This document shows, piece by piece, positions 17,814 to 26,493 of a DNA stretch of 64,000 nt. A program made the position numbers and the translations under genes. The notes under the pieces are model-generated. The model was given only the letters and a program-made list of their open reading frames with translations. It was not told the DNA's origin and made no database searches. Position 1 is the first letter of the stretch; the number at the start of each line of letters is the position of its first letter. Origin of the DNA: Alphaproteobacteria bacterium 46_93_T64 (GTDB taxonomy: Bacteria; Pseudomonadota; Alphaproteobacteria; Sneathiellales; Sneathiellaceae); NCBI GenBank assembly GCA_002163135.1, contig MAAN01000013.1, forward strand, positions 1 to 64,000, in the 5' to 3' direction.

Positions 17814-18358
17814 TGACTGAAAATATCGAAAATTTACGCACTATTGTTTTGCGGCCGCAAGACTGCTCAGAAAAGATGAAAGAAAAATTCGTCCAACTTG
17901 TAGCAGCTGGCGGGGAGGCAGAGGAACACAGGGTTCGATACAGTCTTCCTTATTCAGAAGTTTTAATTTTCACCGGATTTGGAAACACCATCATAGGAGT
18001 AGGGGCTCTCCTCAGGCCGAAAACAAGTTACATTCAACACCTTTTTGAATGTGCTGGTGAGCCACAGATGAGCAACCCCTACAGTATTGAATCTTGTTGG
18101 CTTAGTGTTTCTGAAGCATACCGCGGCAAAGGAGTTTGGCGTCACAATAACTCTGCCAAGCTCGACTACATCGGAGACAGGCCATACCACACGATACGCC
18201 GCGTCGCCAATAAGAGTGTCGCGGATCTATCAAAAGAACAAGAGTATGTACATGTCGGCAAGGATTTTTTCAGCCCTATCAGCAAGCATAAGCTGCGATT
18301 AATGGCTGCTAATCACGACCCTGTTTTTGATCCATCTAAGAAATTGAGGTACAGTTAG
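17813..18358 (+). CDS. GNAT-like protein, tandem paralogue 2 of 3
   Basis: Another 181-residue copy. GTG start overlaps the stop codon of copy 1 by one base, and its own TAG overlaps the GTG of copy 3 the same way. The acetyl-CoA loop reads SVSEAYRGKGVWRHN. It is very similar to copy 3 over the whole length (RPQDCSEK near the start, HLFECAGEP, RPYH, VADLSKE, KLRLMAANHD). No SD other than coding sequence of the previous gene is needed if translation is coupled by reinitiation. Function unknown; the conserved cysteine in LFECAGEP and the SCWLSV segment are copy 2/3 features. Confidence 0.75.
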   Translation: MTENIENLRTIVLRPQDCSEKMKEKFVQLVAAGGEAEEHRVRYSLPYSEVLIFTGFGNTIIGVGALLRPKTSYIQHLFECAGEPQMSNPYSIESCWLSVSEAYRGKGVWRHNNSAKLDYIGDRPYHTIRRVANKSVADLSKEQEYVHVGKDFFSPISKHKLRLMAANHDPVFDPSKKLRYS

Positions 18359-18903
18359 TGTCTGAAAACGCACATGATTTACGAACAATTATTCGTCGTC
18401 CTCAAGACTGCTCAGAAAAAACGATAAAAACGTTTATCGAGATGGTAGCGGCAGGCGGGGAAGCTGACGCACATCGGGTAGAACATAGCCTTCCCTATAC
18501 TGATGCGCTCATAATCAGCATGATTGGTAATACTATCGTCGGAGTTAGTGCTCTTCTCCGCCCCCGGACCAGCTACCTCAAACATTTATTTGAATGCGCA
18601 GGCGAGCCCCGGATGTGTAATCCGTATAGTTTAGAATCCTGCTGGCTAAGTGTTCCACCAGAACATAGGGGAAAAGGCATCTGGCAGCATAATAATGCCG
18701 CTAAACGAGTATATATAGGGAACCGCCCCTATCATTCAGTCCGCCGGGTAGAGAATAAAAACGTAGCCGATTTATCAAAAGAAAATGTCTACGAACATGT
18801 TGGAAAAGATTTCTACAGCCCTATTAGCAAAGACAAATTACGCCTAATGGCTGCTAATCATGACCTTGTTTTTGATCCCAAGAAGACGTTTGTTTATATG
18901 TGA
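18358..18903 (+). CDS. GNAT-like protein, tandem paralogue 3 of 3
   Basis: The third 181-residue copy, again with GTG start in a TAGTG overlap. The acetyl-CoA loop is SVPPEHRGKGIWQHN. By eye it matches copy 2 at well over half of positions, so these two arose from the more recent duplication. The gene ends with TGA immediately next to the stop codon of the convergent phnA gene, with no spacer. The three may form a hetero-oligomer or act on related substrates; nothing in the sequence decides this. Confidence 0.75.
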   Translation: MSENAHDLRTIIRRPQDCSEKTIKTFIEMVAAGGEADAHRVEHSLPYTDALIISMIGNTIVGVSALLRPRTSYLKHLFECAGEPRMCNPYSLESCWLSVPPEHRGKGIWQHNNAAKRVYIGNRPYHSVRRVENKNVADLSKENVYEHVGKDFYSPISKDKLRLMAANHDLVFDPKKTFVYM

Positions 18904-19485
18904 TCAGCCTGATTTTTTGACAAACTTTGTCAAAATCACAATCTGCTGACCATTGATCCGGCCTTCAATATGTTCTGCATTGTCAGGAACTAAAGATATC
19001 CCGCGCACGGCTGTGCCACGCTTTGCTGTAAAGCCTGCGCCTTTAACGTTTAGATCCTTGATAAGAACCACAGTATCACCAGCTAACAATGCTGCGCCGT
19101 TGCTATCCATATGCTGCACATCGCCACTGTCCGCTCGCTCCATTTCACCCGCTTCCGCCCATGCAAGTACCTCGTCTTCAAGATACAGCATATCGAGTAA
19201 ATCCTGTGCCCAGCTCTCGCTTCGCAAGTAGCGAAGCATCCGCCATGCTAGCACTTTAACCGCAGCGGCCTCGCTCCACATGCTTTCGCTCAAGCACTGC
19301 CAATGAGCTGTATCAGCTGTCGCTGGGGTCGTTATTTGATCCTGACAAGTAGTACAGAGGTATGCAGAACTTTCGGAAGAAGTATCCGGCGCTTGCGTGA
19401 CTTCGAAAGCACTTAAGGTTTCTGTTGATCCACATAGCTCGCACTTATTTTCGCTTCGTGCCTGTAGTTCACTATCAATAGTCAT
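18904..19485 (-). CDS. PhnA/YjdM family zinc-ribbon protein
   Basis: A 193-residue cytoplasmic protein of the PhnA (YjdM) family. An N-terminal zinc ribbon has CELCGS (about residue 15) and CTTCQD (about 44). The C-terminal KOW/SH3-like domain of the family is clear (DSNGAALLAGDTVVLIKDLN, then KRGTAVRGISLV, then IEGRINGQQIVILTKFVKK). Despite its name this family is not proven to hydrolyse phosphonoacetate in most bacteria, and the function is uncertain. No phn genes are nearby. It is probably monocistronic, with the CDP-polyol operon downstream starting after 100 bases on the same strand but having its own genes upstream. Confidence 0.85.
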   Translation of the reverse strand: MTIDSELQARSENKCELCGSTETLSAFEVTQAPDTSSESSAYLCTTCQDQITTPATADTAHWQCLSESMWSEAAAVKVLAWRMLRYLRSESWAQDLLDMLYLEDEVLAWAEAGEMERADSGDVQHMDSNGAALLAGDTVVLIKDLNVKGAGFTAKRGTAVRGISLVPDNAEHIEGRINGQQIVILTKFVKKSG

Positions 19486-19587
19486 CTGCTTTACCTATGT
19501 AGAGTTTAACTGGGGCCCGTTTTCAAAATACTGGCCTGATTGCGCGCACCATATCAATCTGAATGACGAGCCGCAATTGCAAACACA

Positions 19588-20709
19588 TCACGAATAAATA
19601 ATTGCACTTTCCAGTATTTGTTGACCCAGTAGTGTATCGCTAGAAATGCCGCAAACATCCTCCAACAATTCGGCTCTACTGAGGTCCTGTTTTTTCGCAT
19701 TAAACAGATCACAGTCGGCATAATTCAAAGCGGCGGCGATAACGCGGCTGATGTCTTGGGTGGGCTGCTTATATAGAGTCTGCAGATTTGCCAAATGAAC
19801 AATGCGCTCCCCAGCCTGTAGTTTAATTTCAGGGTTTCGGCCCACTCGTGAAATGGGGTCATAAAGTCGGCTGTTTTTAAATCGTTTAAGCTCTTTGACA
19901 CGATAAGCAGACAGAAACTCCTGATCCAGTGCATATTCTCCGTGTAGCAGATAGCTAATGCTGTCCATCAATCTTGTGACAACGCCTTCGATATCAGGGT
20001 CATTGCACGCCTGATGTATATATTCATGCCCCTTTTCTGCTCCAAGATAAGCAATGGCGGCATGGGGGGTGTTGTGGAGATATTTCTTACAGATCCAATG
20101 GGTCCGAACATAAGTATCAGAAAAAGTCTCTTCAGCCGTTTTCAAATAAGGACCTTCAAGAAACAACTCGCCAATTTCCGAAACCACACAAAGCGGATCA
20201 ATCTGTTGTAGTTCTGCTGGCGCCGCCGAGCTTGTAATCACATCCGGAACACCAAAAAAGATGCTGTCAAATTTGGAAAAGGCATCTTTTAAAATTTTGA
20301 CAGAATTATAGTCATTTTCCACTGAATAGATGGCCTTCAAAGAGTTCTTTTTATGCAATTTGGACCAAATAACCGACGCCGCGCTTTCGAGTTCTCGAAT
20401 ACCCACACAAAAGATAATATAATTGATCTTTGGTAAGATCTCCTCCACCTCTTCCATGGCATAACAGCGCTCATACGGTACTTGTTGCAGGACGTAGCCG
20501 TCTATTAATGCAATCGCACTTTCATAGGTGTTTTCGGGTCGCTGTTGGAATTTTTGTATAAGAGCTGTCGCCTGATCTGCAAAATGGATCTTAAAACCGC
20601 GCTTCACGAGCAAAGGAGCCAAAAAACCTCGCCCAATCGCACCTGCTCCGACGATGAGAACATGTTCAGTTTCCGGTGACCTATCTGTACCCAGATCCAA
20701 CTTATTCAT
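19588..20709 (-). CDS. Mannitol-1-phosphate 5-dehydrogenase family protein (polyol-phosphate dehydrogenase)
   Basis: A 373-residue NAD(P)-dependent dehydrogenase resembling MtlD. The Rossmann motif is VLIVGAGAIGRGFL (residues 17-30); later family signatures are YLHNTPHAAIAYLGAEKGHE (about 210-230) and YDPISRVGRNPEIKLQAGER (about 283-302), matching the ..ENP..RVGR.P..KL..GDR.. segment of MtlD. The expected reaction is fructose-6-phosphate to mannitol-1-phosphate, or the same with another ketose phosphate. It overlaps the cytidylyltransferase gene by 8 bases, so its role is probably to supply a polyol phosphate for CDP activation and not mannitol catabolism. No PTS or mannitol transporter genes are near. 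Confidence 0.82.
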   Translation of the reverse strand: MNKLDLGTDRSPETEHVLIVGAGAIGRGFLAPLLVKRGFKIHFADQATALIQKFQQRPENTYESAIALIDGYVLQQVPYERCYAMEEVEEILPKINYIIFCVGIRELESAASVIWSKLHKKNSLKAIYSVENDYNSVKILKDAFSKFDSIFFGVPDVITSSAAPAELQQIDPLCVVSEIGELFLEGPYLKTAEETFSDTYVRTHWICKKYLHNTPHAAIAYLGAEKGHEYIHQACNDPDIEGVVTRLMDSISYLLHGEYALDQEFLSAYRVKELKRFKNSRLYDPISRVGRNPEIKLQAGERIVHLANLQTLYKQPTQDISRVIAAALNYADCDLFNAKKQDLSRAELLEDVCGISSDTLLGQQILESAIIYS

Positions 20710-21397
20710 CGAGCCTATTTGTCCCCATAGCGTTCAGCATCTCATCAATCAACAAAACATCTTCAGGATAGGTTACTTTTATATTTCGCTTCGACCCTAC
20801 AAGGCATTTAACACTAATATTCGCTTTTTTGCATAATGGCACAAGACTGGCTTCGCGCCACTTATTAGTTTTTGCAAGCGATAGAACCTCTACTAACACG
20901 TTAGTTTGGTACGCTTGTGGGGTTTTTAGAGCATACAAATTCTCTCGGGCCACTGGCACTGATACAAATTCGTTTTCCACATAGGTGAGCGAATCCCGTA
21001 CTTTTATGGGAGATGTTAGCGTTACTGCGGCACATGTTTTTACGGCCTCTATCAAATTCAGGATATCCTCAGAAGGTACAAATGGCCTTGCAACATCATG
21101 CACCAGAATATTAGAGCCGCTGCAATGAGGGACTGCTAACTCAATCGTATCCTGCCTTGTTTTTCCGCCAACTATATATTGGCAAGGAAGTGCAATATGT
21201 AAATCGTCCAGCGCCTCAAGTTCCGCCTCAGAAAGCGCAACAATGATCTGACCAGAATAGTCTGCAAACAAGCTCACCAAGCGCGACAGATAGGTCGCGC
21301 CCCCCGCTTTCAAAAAAGCTTTAGCGTTTCCGCCAACCCTGTCACCAGATCCTGCGGCAAGCAGTATCGTGCTTATATTCGAGTGACTAGTCATCAA
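20702..21397 (-). CDS. IspD/TarI-type cytidylyltransferase
   Basis: A 231-residue cytoplasmic nucleotidyltransferase. The nucleotide loop LLAAGSGDRVGGNAKAF (residues 12-28) and the VHDVARPFV motif (about 97-105) are those of the IspD family, which includes MEP cytidylyltransferase and the ribitol-phosphate enzyme TarI. Its 5' end overlaps the phosphotransferase gene by 11 bases and its 3' end overlaps the MtlD-like gene by 8 bases. The neighbours argue for CDP-activation of a polyol phosphate (candidate product CDP-mannitol) over isoprenoid synthesis; a housekeeping IspD should exist elsewhere if this is right. Substrate is inferred, not seen. Confidence 0.82.
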   Translation of the reverse strand: MMTSHSNISTILLAAGSGDRVGGNAKAFLKAGGATYLSRLVSLFADYSGQIIVALSEAELEALDDLHIALPCQYIVGGKTRQDTIELAVPHCSGSNILVHDVARPFVPSEDILNLIEAVKTCAAVTLTSPIKVRDSLTYVENEFVSVPVARENLYALKTPQAYQTNVLVEVLSLAKTNKWREASLVPLCKKANISVKCLVGSKRNIKVTYPEDVLLIDEMLNAMGTNRLDE

Positions 21398-22859
21398 GAG
21401 CCCTTACCTTGCCGGGCAGAATTTCCCGTACATATTTCAGAGTACGCGGGCCTGTCTTGCCATCGGTTAAGGAGCCAAAAAGCGACGCACGGTACAAAGC
21501 CCTTTCTGCGCTCTTTAGTGAGGGATTAGACAAACATTCATTTATCGTCGTTCCCAATATTGCCATATCACCGATTTCGACAGCCATATCACGCCAACGC
21601 CATTCAATTCCGACCGGATCGTATTCTTTGACTTTAAATCGATCTGGATTATTTATGGCAACAATGGGTCTGTCCAAAGCCAAAAACTGAAACATCACAC
21701 TGGAAACATCAGAAACTAGCAAATCGGCTCGTTTCAGAAGCGGAACAACATCTGCACCGGCATCGTCCACTAAATGAACGTTCGGGAAAAGCTTTTCAAT
21801 TTCTTTTAACTTCACCGTCCAATCGGGATTGGCTTTAGAGGTTAGCGGATGCGGTTTTATGACGAAATCAACATCCCCCAATTTCTCAAAGAATTCAGTG
21901 TCGAGTATCGGCAGGACCATTGGAAGAGAGGTTAATCCTCCGGTAAAAGTCGGTGCGTACAAAATGCATTTGCGCTCCTTACGAAGCGGCAAGCCCGTTG
22001 GAAGTTCTTTATCCCAGAAAAGAGCGTCCATTTGCGCGTAACCAGTGACCCACACCTGATCCGGCCTGAAATTCCCTTGCTCTATAAATTGCTGACGTTG
22101 ATCATTACTGCTGACACATACATAGTCACAACGTTTCGCCGCATTGTAGACAAAATTCTTACTGATCAGTCCATGGCGCGTATAGACAAATTTCGCCTCT
22201 GGAACCAACATACGCAAACTATTTGCTTGTTGATTAGCCACAAATATGAGAGCGGGTTGAAACTCTCTAATCCAGTTCGGATCAGCCGTCATGATGACTT
22301 CATATTCTGACTTAAGGGCGTCGAAAATCGGCTTCATTATTGATAAATGGAATGCTTCATTAAGGTGGAAGGCGACGCGTTTGCGCGGTTCCACTTTACT
22401 ATTACCATCATTCGAAATAGCAGCTTCTAGAGTTAGATTGGTTACTTGCGTGAACGCATTTTCTGGCTCTTTTAATCTGGCTCGCTCAACAACTTCTTTA
22501 GCTGTTTCCAGATCACCCTTCAAATGAAGGTTAGCGGCACAGGACAATAGCATTCGCCGCGTGGCAAGAGGCGTATTTTGATATTTTTCCAATAAAGAAT
22601 TTGCGTCATCAATCCGATTGATCTGGCTAAGGCTCTCTATGAGTTTTTCAATGAGCTTTTTGCTTTCATGCCCCAAATCCAACGTCGCACGGAAATAACG
22701 AACGGCTTCACGGTGAACACCAAGCGAGCTCAGGCAAAATCCGATGTTCATAAGAATAACCGGATCATCAGACCTTTGTACTGTGGCTCGCATAAAGTGC
22801 AGCAACGCTTCTGCAATCCTGCCACTTGTAAATAGGAGGGCTGCCATTTGGGCCAGCAA
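21387..22859 (-). CDS. TPR protein fused to a CDP-glycerol glycerophosphotransferase-like domain (TagB/TagF-type)
   Basis: About 490 residues. The N-terminal 150 residues are TPR-like helical pairs (ALLHFMRATVQRSDDP, NIGFCLSSLGVHREAVRYF). The C-terminal domain has the marks of the CDP-glycerol:polyglycerophosphate transferase family: FVYTRHGLISKNFVYNAA, ILYAPTFTGG, FVIKPHPL, and RADLLVSDVSSVMFQFLALD. Such enzymes add a polyol phosphate from a CDP-polyol to a membrane or surface acceptor, as in teichoic acid synthesis. The start is unsettled: TTG 22859 or ATG 22847 are used by default, but the frame stays open and TPR-like up to a stop at 22980-22982 with no ATG, GTG or TTG start. It heads the operon with the cytidylyltransferase and dehydrogenase genes. 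Confidence 0.85.
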   Translation of the reverse strand: MLAQMAALLFTSGRIAEALLHFMRATVQRSDDPVILMNIGFCLSSLGVHREAVRYFRATLDLGHESKKLIEKLIESLSQINRIDDANSLLEKYQNTPLATRRMLLSCAANLHLKGDLETAKEVVERARLKEPENAFTQVTNLTLEAAISNDGNSKVEPRKRVAFHLNEAFHLSIMKPIFDALKSEYEVIMTADPNWIREFQPALIFVANQQANSLRMLVPEAKFVYTRHGLISKNFVYNAAKRCDYVCVSSNDQRQQFIEQGNFRPDQVWVTGYAQMDALFWDKELPTGLPLRKERKCILYAPTFTGGLTSLPMVLPILDTEFFEKLGDVDFVIKPHPLTSKANPDWTVKLKEIEKLFPNVHLVDDAGADVVPLLKRADLLVSDVSSVMFQFLALDRPIVAINNPDRFKVKEYDPVGIEWRWRDMAVEIGDMAILGTTINECLSNPSLKSAERALYRASLFGSLTDGKTGPRTLKYVREILPGKVRALDD

Positions 22860-23182
22860 TTGGGCATTAAACGGTTCCGCGTCGAGAAGCCGACGTAATT
22901 CGTTATACCGTTGATTTTTTTTAGAAATATTTGACAGTTTATTTCTCTGAGTGTTTTTAGTAATTCCCTGGATACAAAACTAGTATAGCAAAACTAATAA
23001 GAATTCGTTTCTACATTTATACAACAAACGTCAATTCTGGTTTAAAGAATCAAAAGAAACACGAACTTTATTTGGCAAATACTTTCACAGCATTACTATA
23101 GGGTGATTATCTATCTTTAGTGTTATTTAGTCCCGATATACATTGCTTCTCAGGCATACAAAAACAAGGTTTGGAGATCTAC

Positions 23183-23944
23183 ATGAATGAACTCGCAGGA
23201 AAAGTCGCTTTAATTACCGGAGCAAGCAAAGGAATTGGGGCCGCTACGGCAATTGAGCTTGCGAAAAACGGTGTAAACGTTGTCCTTGCGGCCCGAAGCA
23301 TTAACGACCTTGAAGCCTTAAAAACGACCATCGTCGAGGGCGGCGGAAAAGCCGAAACAATCGTCTGCGATGTTTCAATTTTTAAGGATGTGTCAGCTGC
23401 TGTTGATCTCTGTGTCTCTACCTATGGCCATCTTGACATACTCGTTAATAATGCAGGGATTATCGATCCCATCGCGACAATTGCAGACTCTGACCCCGAA
23501 ATGTGGGGGCATGTTGTCGATGTAAATTACAAAGGGGTTTATCATGGCCTCCGTGCTGCAATTCCGGTCATGAAAATCCAGAAAAGTGGGGTAATTGTGA
23601 ATATAAGCTCTGGTGCTGCGACGGGTGCCTTGGAAGGATGGAGCCATTACTGTTCCACCAAAGCTGCGGTTCTCTCCCTCACCCGATGTGCAGATAAGGA
23701 ATGCCGGGAAGATGGCATTACAGTTGTGGGCTTAAGCCCCGGAACCGTGGCGACCGATATGCAAACGTCTATCAGACATTCAGGCATTAACCCCATCAGT
23801 CAGTTGGACCCCTCCGTGCACATCAAAGCAGATTGGCCTGCCCGCGCCGTTGCATGGCTTTGCACGCAAGACGCGAAAGAATTTGCGGGAACGGACTTTT
23901 CTATCAAAACTGATGAAGGCCGGAAAAGGGTCGGTTTAATATAG
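23183..23944 (+). CDS. Short-chain dehydrogenase/reductase (SDR)
   Basis: A 253-residue classical SDR using NAD(P)H. Cofactor motif LITGASKGIGAAT (about residues 10-22), NNAG near 88, the catalytic Ser in VNISSGAATG and the YCSTK active site (Y and K of YxxxK) near 155. ATG 23183 is supported by TTGGAGA nine bases upstream; the longer frame from 23120 is not. The C-terminus ends FAGTDFSIKTDEGRKRVGLI. It stands alone, divergent from the CDP-polyol operon; the substrate is unknown, and a link to polyol metabolism is only positional. Confidence 0.88.
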   Translation: MNELAGKVALITGASKGIGAATAIELAKNGVNVVLAARSINDLEALKTTIVEGGGKAETIVCDVSIFKDVSAAVDLCVSTYGHLDILVNNAGIIDPIATIADSDPEMWGHVVDVNYKGVYHGLRAAIPVMKIQKSGVIVNISSGAATGALEGWSHYCSTKAAVLSLTRCADKECREDGITVVGLSPGTVATDMQTSIRHSGINPISQLDPSVHIKADWPARAVAWLCTQDAKEFAGTDFSIKTDEGRKRVGLI

Positions 23945-24045
23945 AAAATTCGTGCCTGTAATCACATTCACCATTTATATACTTGATAGATTGATTATGG
24001 GCACGTTACGCTGCCTCTTCTAAGAAACGCCTTGGGGGCAGCAAC

Positions 24046-25473
24046 ATGTTCAGACTTCTGATTTTATTTGCGTATATTTTTGTGAGCTTCAACTCCACGG
24101 TAAGTGCGCAAGAGAATTCCTCCAAGGCAGACTTTGTTGCTCAATTCGATCGATACTTGGGGAGCCTGCAGAAAACCGGCAATACCAAAACCTTTGATCT
24201 TACTGCAGAAGCAACGACCCTTGAGTTTGGCGGTAAAAAGGCCGTTCGCTGGGCATATAATGGACAGCTACCCGGTCCCGTTCTACGCGTTCAAAAAGGG
24301 GATCGCGTTAAAGTAAAACTCACTAACAAGCTTCCTCAAAACACAACCATTCATTGGCATGGGGTCCGAGTTCCTAATGCGATGGACGGCGTTCCTTTCT
24401 TAACCCAAACACCGGTCAAACCTGGAAAATCCTTTACCTATGATTTCATTCCGCAAGATGCTGGAACTTATTGGTTTCACCCTCATGTTCGCGGACATGA
24501 ACAAATAGAACGTGGTCTTTATGGCACATTGATTGTCGAAGATGAATATGAAGGACGATACGATCAAGATATCGTCTGGATGCTTGACGACATATTGACA
24601 GAAGAAGATGGCAGCGTTGATGACAGCTTTAGCCTGAAGTTTCTAGATACGGGGGGACGGCTTGGAAACATTCTCACCATAAATGGAGATAGGACACCAA
24701 CCTTTAAATTTAGGGCGGGAGAGAGAATTAGAATTCGTGTGGTCAATCCATCCAATGCCCGAAATTACAGGCTTTCCTTCCCGAACCTAAATGCCTCCAT
24801 TATCGCCGTAGACGGGAATTTGGTCGGCGTGCCGCAACGAGTGACCACATTCGATATCGTCCCCGGAAATCGGATCGATATTGATGTGAAAATCCCGTTG
24901 GACATGGAAAACAAGACCATAAATATCGATAACAGTTTCTTCCACAGAGAAGCGGGTGGAGATGCTGAGGAAGGACCGAAAACACTTGCTAAAATCATAG
25001 TTTCAGGACGCGTAGAAAACTCAAAAACCTTCCCTCTGCCCGTTCATAAAACTCTGGCTAAATGGGAAAATGCTTTGAATATTGCTCCAGATTTTGTGTT
25101 TGATTTCAACACTTCGTTTAACCTGGATTTCCTGTGGACCGATAAAGGATTTACCTCTTTTACCATCAATGAAAAAATATTCGGCGAACACGACATCACG
25201 CAGCTAAAAAACAAAACTTTTTACCGCATGCGCTTTAACAACGGAACCGGCCTTTATCATCCTGTTCACATTCATGGCGTATTTTTCAAAGTCCTTGCCA
25301 GAGACGGCATCCCTGTAGACGAGCCGTATTTCAGAGACACGGCCCTTCTTGATTATGATGGTTCTCTCGACATTGGCATTGTTCCCGCAGATCTTGGCGA
25401 ATGGTTATCTCATTGCCATCTTCTGGAGCATGCTGCCCTTGGTATGAAAGCAACTGTGAATGTCAGTGATTAG
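24046..25473 (+). CDS. Multicopper oxidase (periplasmic)
   Basis: A 475-residue exported protein: signal peptide MFRLLILFAYIFVSFNSTVSA, then three cupredoxin domains. All copper-ligand motifs are present: HWHG (about residue 103), WFHPH (about 147), HPVHIHG (about 405), and HCHLLEHAALGM (about 455), which supplies type 1 and type 3 ligands including the axial Met. The family oxidises phenols or metal ions such as Cu(I) with reduction of O2 to water; the exact substrate is unknown. Its length is a little short of CueO. It is a single gene, convergent with the XRE regulator gene, with 14 bases between their stop codons. Confidence 0.92.
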   Translation: MFRLLILFAYIFVSFNSTVSAQENSSKADFVAQFDRYLGSLQKTGNTKTFDLTAEATTLEFGGKKAVRWAYNGQLPGPVLRVQKGDRVKVKLTNKLPQNTTIHWHGVRVPNAMDGVPFLTQTPVKPGKSFTYDFIPQDAGTYWFHPHVRGHEQIERGLYGTLIVEDEYEGRYDQDIVWMLDDILTEEDGSVDDSFSLKFLDTGGRLGNILTINGDRTPTFKFRAGERIRIRVVNPSNARNYRLSFPNLNASIIAVDGNLVGVPQRVTTFDIVPGNRIDIDVKIPLDMENKTINIDNSFFHREAGGDAEEGPKTLAKIIVSGRVENSKTFPLPVHKTLAKWENALNIAPDFVFDFNTSFNLDFLWTDKGFTSFTINEKIFGEHDITQLKNKTFYRMRFNNGTGLYHPVHIHGVFFKVLARDGIPVDEPYFRDTALLDYDGSLDIGIVPADLGEWLSHCHLLEHAALGMKATVNVSD

Positions 25474-25487
25474 CGAATTTTATCATT

Positions 25488-26363
25488 TCATTTGAGCTGC
25501 TTGATAAATGTGCGGATCTGTTCTTCGGCGTGGTCTGGACCGACTTTTGCGATACGTATCAGTCCGTCGAAATGTTGGGTTAAGGCCCTGATATGCTCGA
25601 CGGAATGAACCACCAAATACATGTTTCCAAGATAAACTACAGCGCGGAGCGGTCCAAAAAGAGTATAGGGAGCTGAGTAGATGGAATGCTGATCATAGAA
25701 AAACAGGCGAAAAGTTGGATAGAAATCCCTAATCAGTTCCAGCATATGCTCTAACTGTTTGCGCCGGATATCAATTGACAGTCCGTTCCAAGTTCCCTCA
25801 CCTTTCGCAAAATGCTCCAACGTTTGCAGGGGCATACAAACTTCGATATCAGTTTCCGGATATGATGCTGCCGACAGTTGCCTTCGGGCTTGTTGATCCT
25901 GTGCTTCTCGAATATCCAGATTATAATTTTTGAACTCGTACTCGCTCACTTCCTCAATACGGAGGAGATCTGGAATGGTGCTTGGAATGTAACGAATTTT
26001 GTATCCTTGAGCCTCTCGGTGCCACTCAACAAGTTTTTGGGTGGCCTCCTCTCCTGACATCCGTAATGTCTCAACGGTGGGAACACTGTCCTCCGTGTCT
26101 CCTTCAGTTGCAATCAGCCCCATCAACCAATCTAGCGACACTCCGCAAGAACGTGCGATTGCAAAAAGTGTCTCCGCTCTTGGTAGTCGCGTAGAGTCTG
26201 GCGCCATGAATTGGCTGAGCGCTGACCGATCAACACCAACGGATTTCGAAAACTGACTTAAGTTATAACCACGTTTGGCAATTAAGAGGGCCATGCGATC
26301 GCGAAAAACCTGAGCGATATCACGTTTATCCGAACTATCTGTTGGTATCTGCTGTGGATTCAC
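25488..26363 (-). CDS. XRE-family transcriptional regulator
   Basis: A 291-residue regulator. Residues about 18-80 are an XRE-type HTH (MALLIAKRGYNLSQFSKSVG, DRSALSQFM, LFAIARSCGVSLDWLMGL). The C-terminal 200 residues form a ligand-binding or dimerisation domain I cannot name; it begins YKIRYIPSTIPDLLRIEEVS, like the effector domain of some regulators next to quaternary-amine operons. The gene is divergent from the desaturase-PhnD-MttB-DMGDH operon with 130 bases between, and is the natural candidate for its regulator. A dyad in that spacer may be its operator. Confidence 0.82.
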   Translation of the reverse strand: MNPQQIPTDSSDKRDIAQVFRDRMALLIAKRGYNLSQFSKSVGVDRSALSQFMAPDSTRLPRAETLFAIARSCGVSLDWLMGLIATEGDTEDSVPTVETLRMSGEEATQKLVEWHREAQGYKIRYIPSTIPDLLRIEEVSEYEFKNYNLDIREAQDQQARRQLSAASYPETDIEVCMPLQTLEHFAKGEGTWNGLSIDIRRKQLEHMLELIRDFYPTFRLFFYDQHSIYSAPYTLFGPLRAVVYLGNMYLVVHSVEHIRALTQHFDGLIRIAKVGPDHAEEQIRTFIKQLK

Positions 26364-26444
26364 ATCATTTGTCCATTAAAGTATCAAAAATTTAACAAAG
26401 CAGCGAATTCTCATAAAAATATTCGAATTGTATACTTGTCAATA

Positions 26445-26461
26445 ATGTTTCTCTCAAACAT
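26445..26461. promoter_or_regulatory. Candidate operator in the XRE / desaturase intergenic region
   Basis: ATGTTT-CTCTC-AAACAT is a perfect 6-bp dyad with a 5-base spacer, 33 bases ahead of the desaturase start. Position and symmetry suit an XRE-type operator; there is no direct evidence. Confidence 0.3.
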
Positions 26462-26493
26462 CTTAATAGTATATTGTATTGAGAGGAATGAAA

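Noticed and set aside
18904-19485. PhnA and the PhnD-like protein (27401) as parts of a phosphonate pathway
   Set aside because: They are 8 kb apart with no phn lyase, kinase or ABC transporter genes; both family names are misleading about function.
20702-21397. Cytidylyltransferase as housekeeping IspD of the MEP isoprenoid pathway
   Set aside because: The motifs allow it, but the overlaps with a polyol-phosphate dehydrogenase and a CDP-polyol transferase gene make a CDP-polyol role more likely; a housekeeping copy would usually be next to ispF or in a different context. Not disproved.
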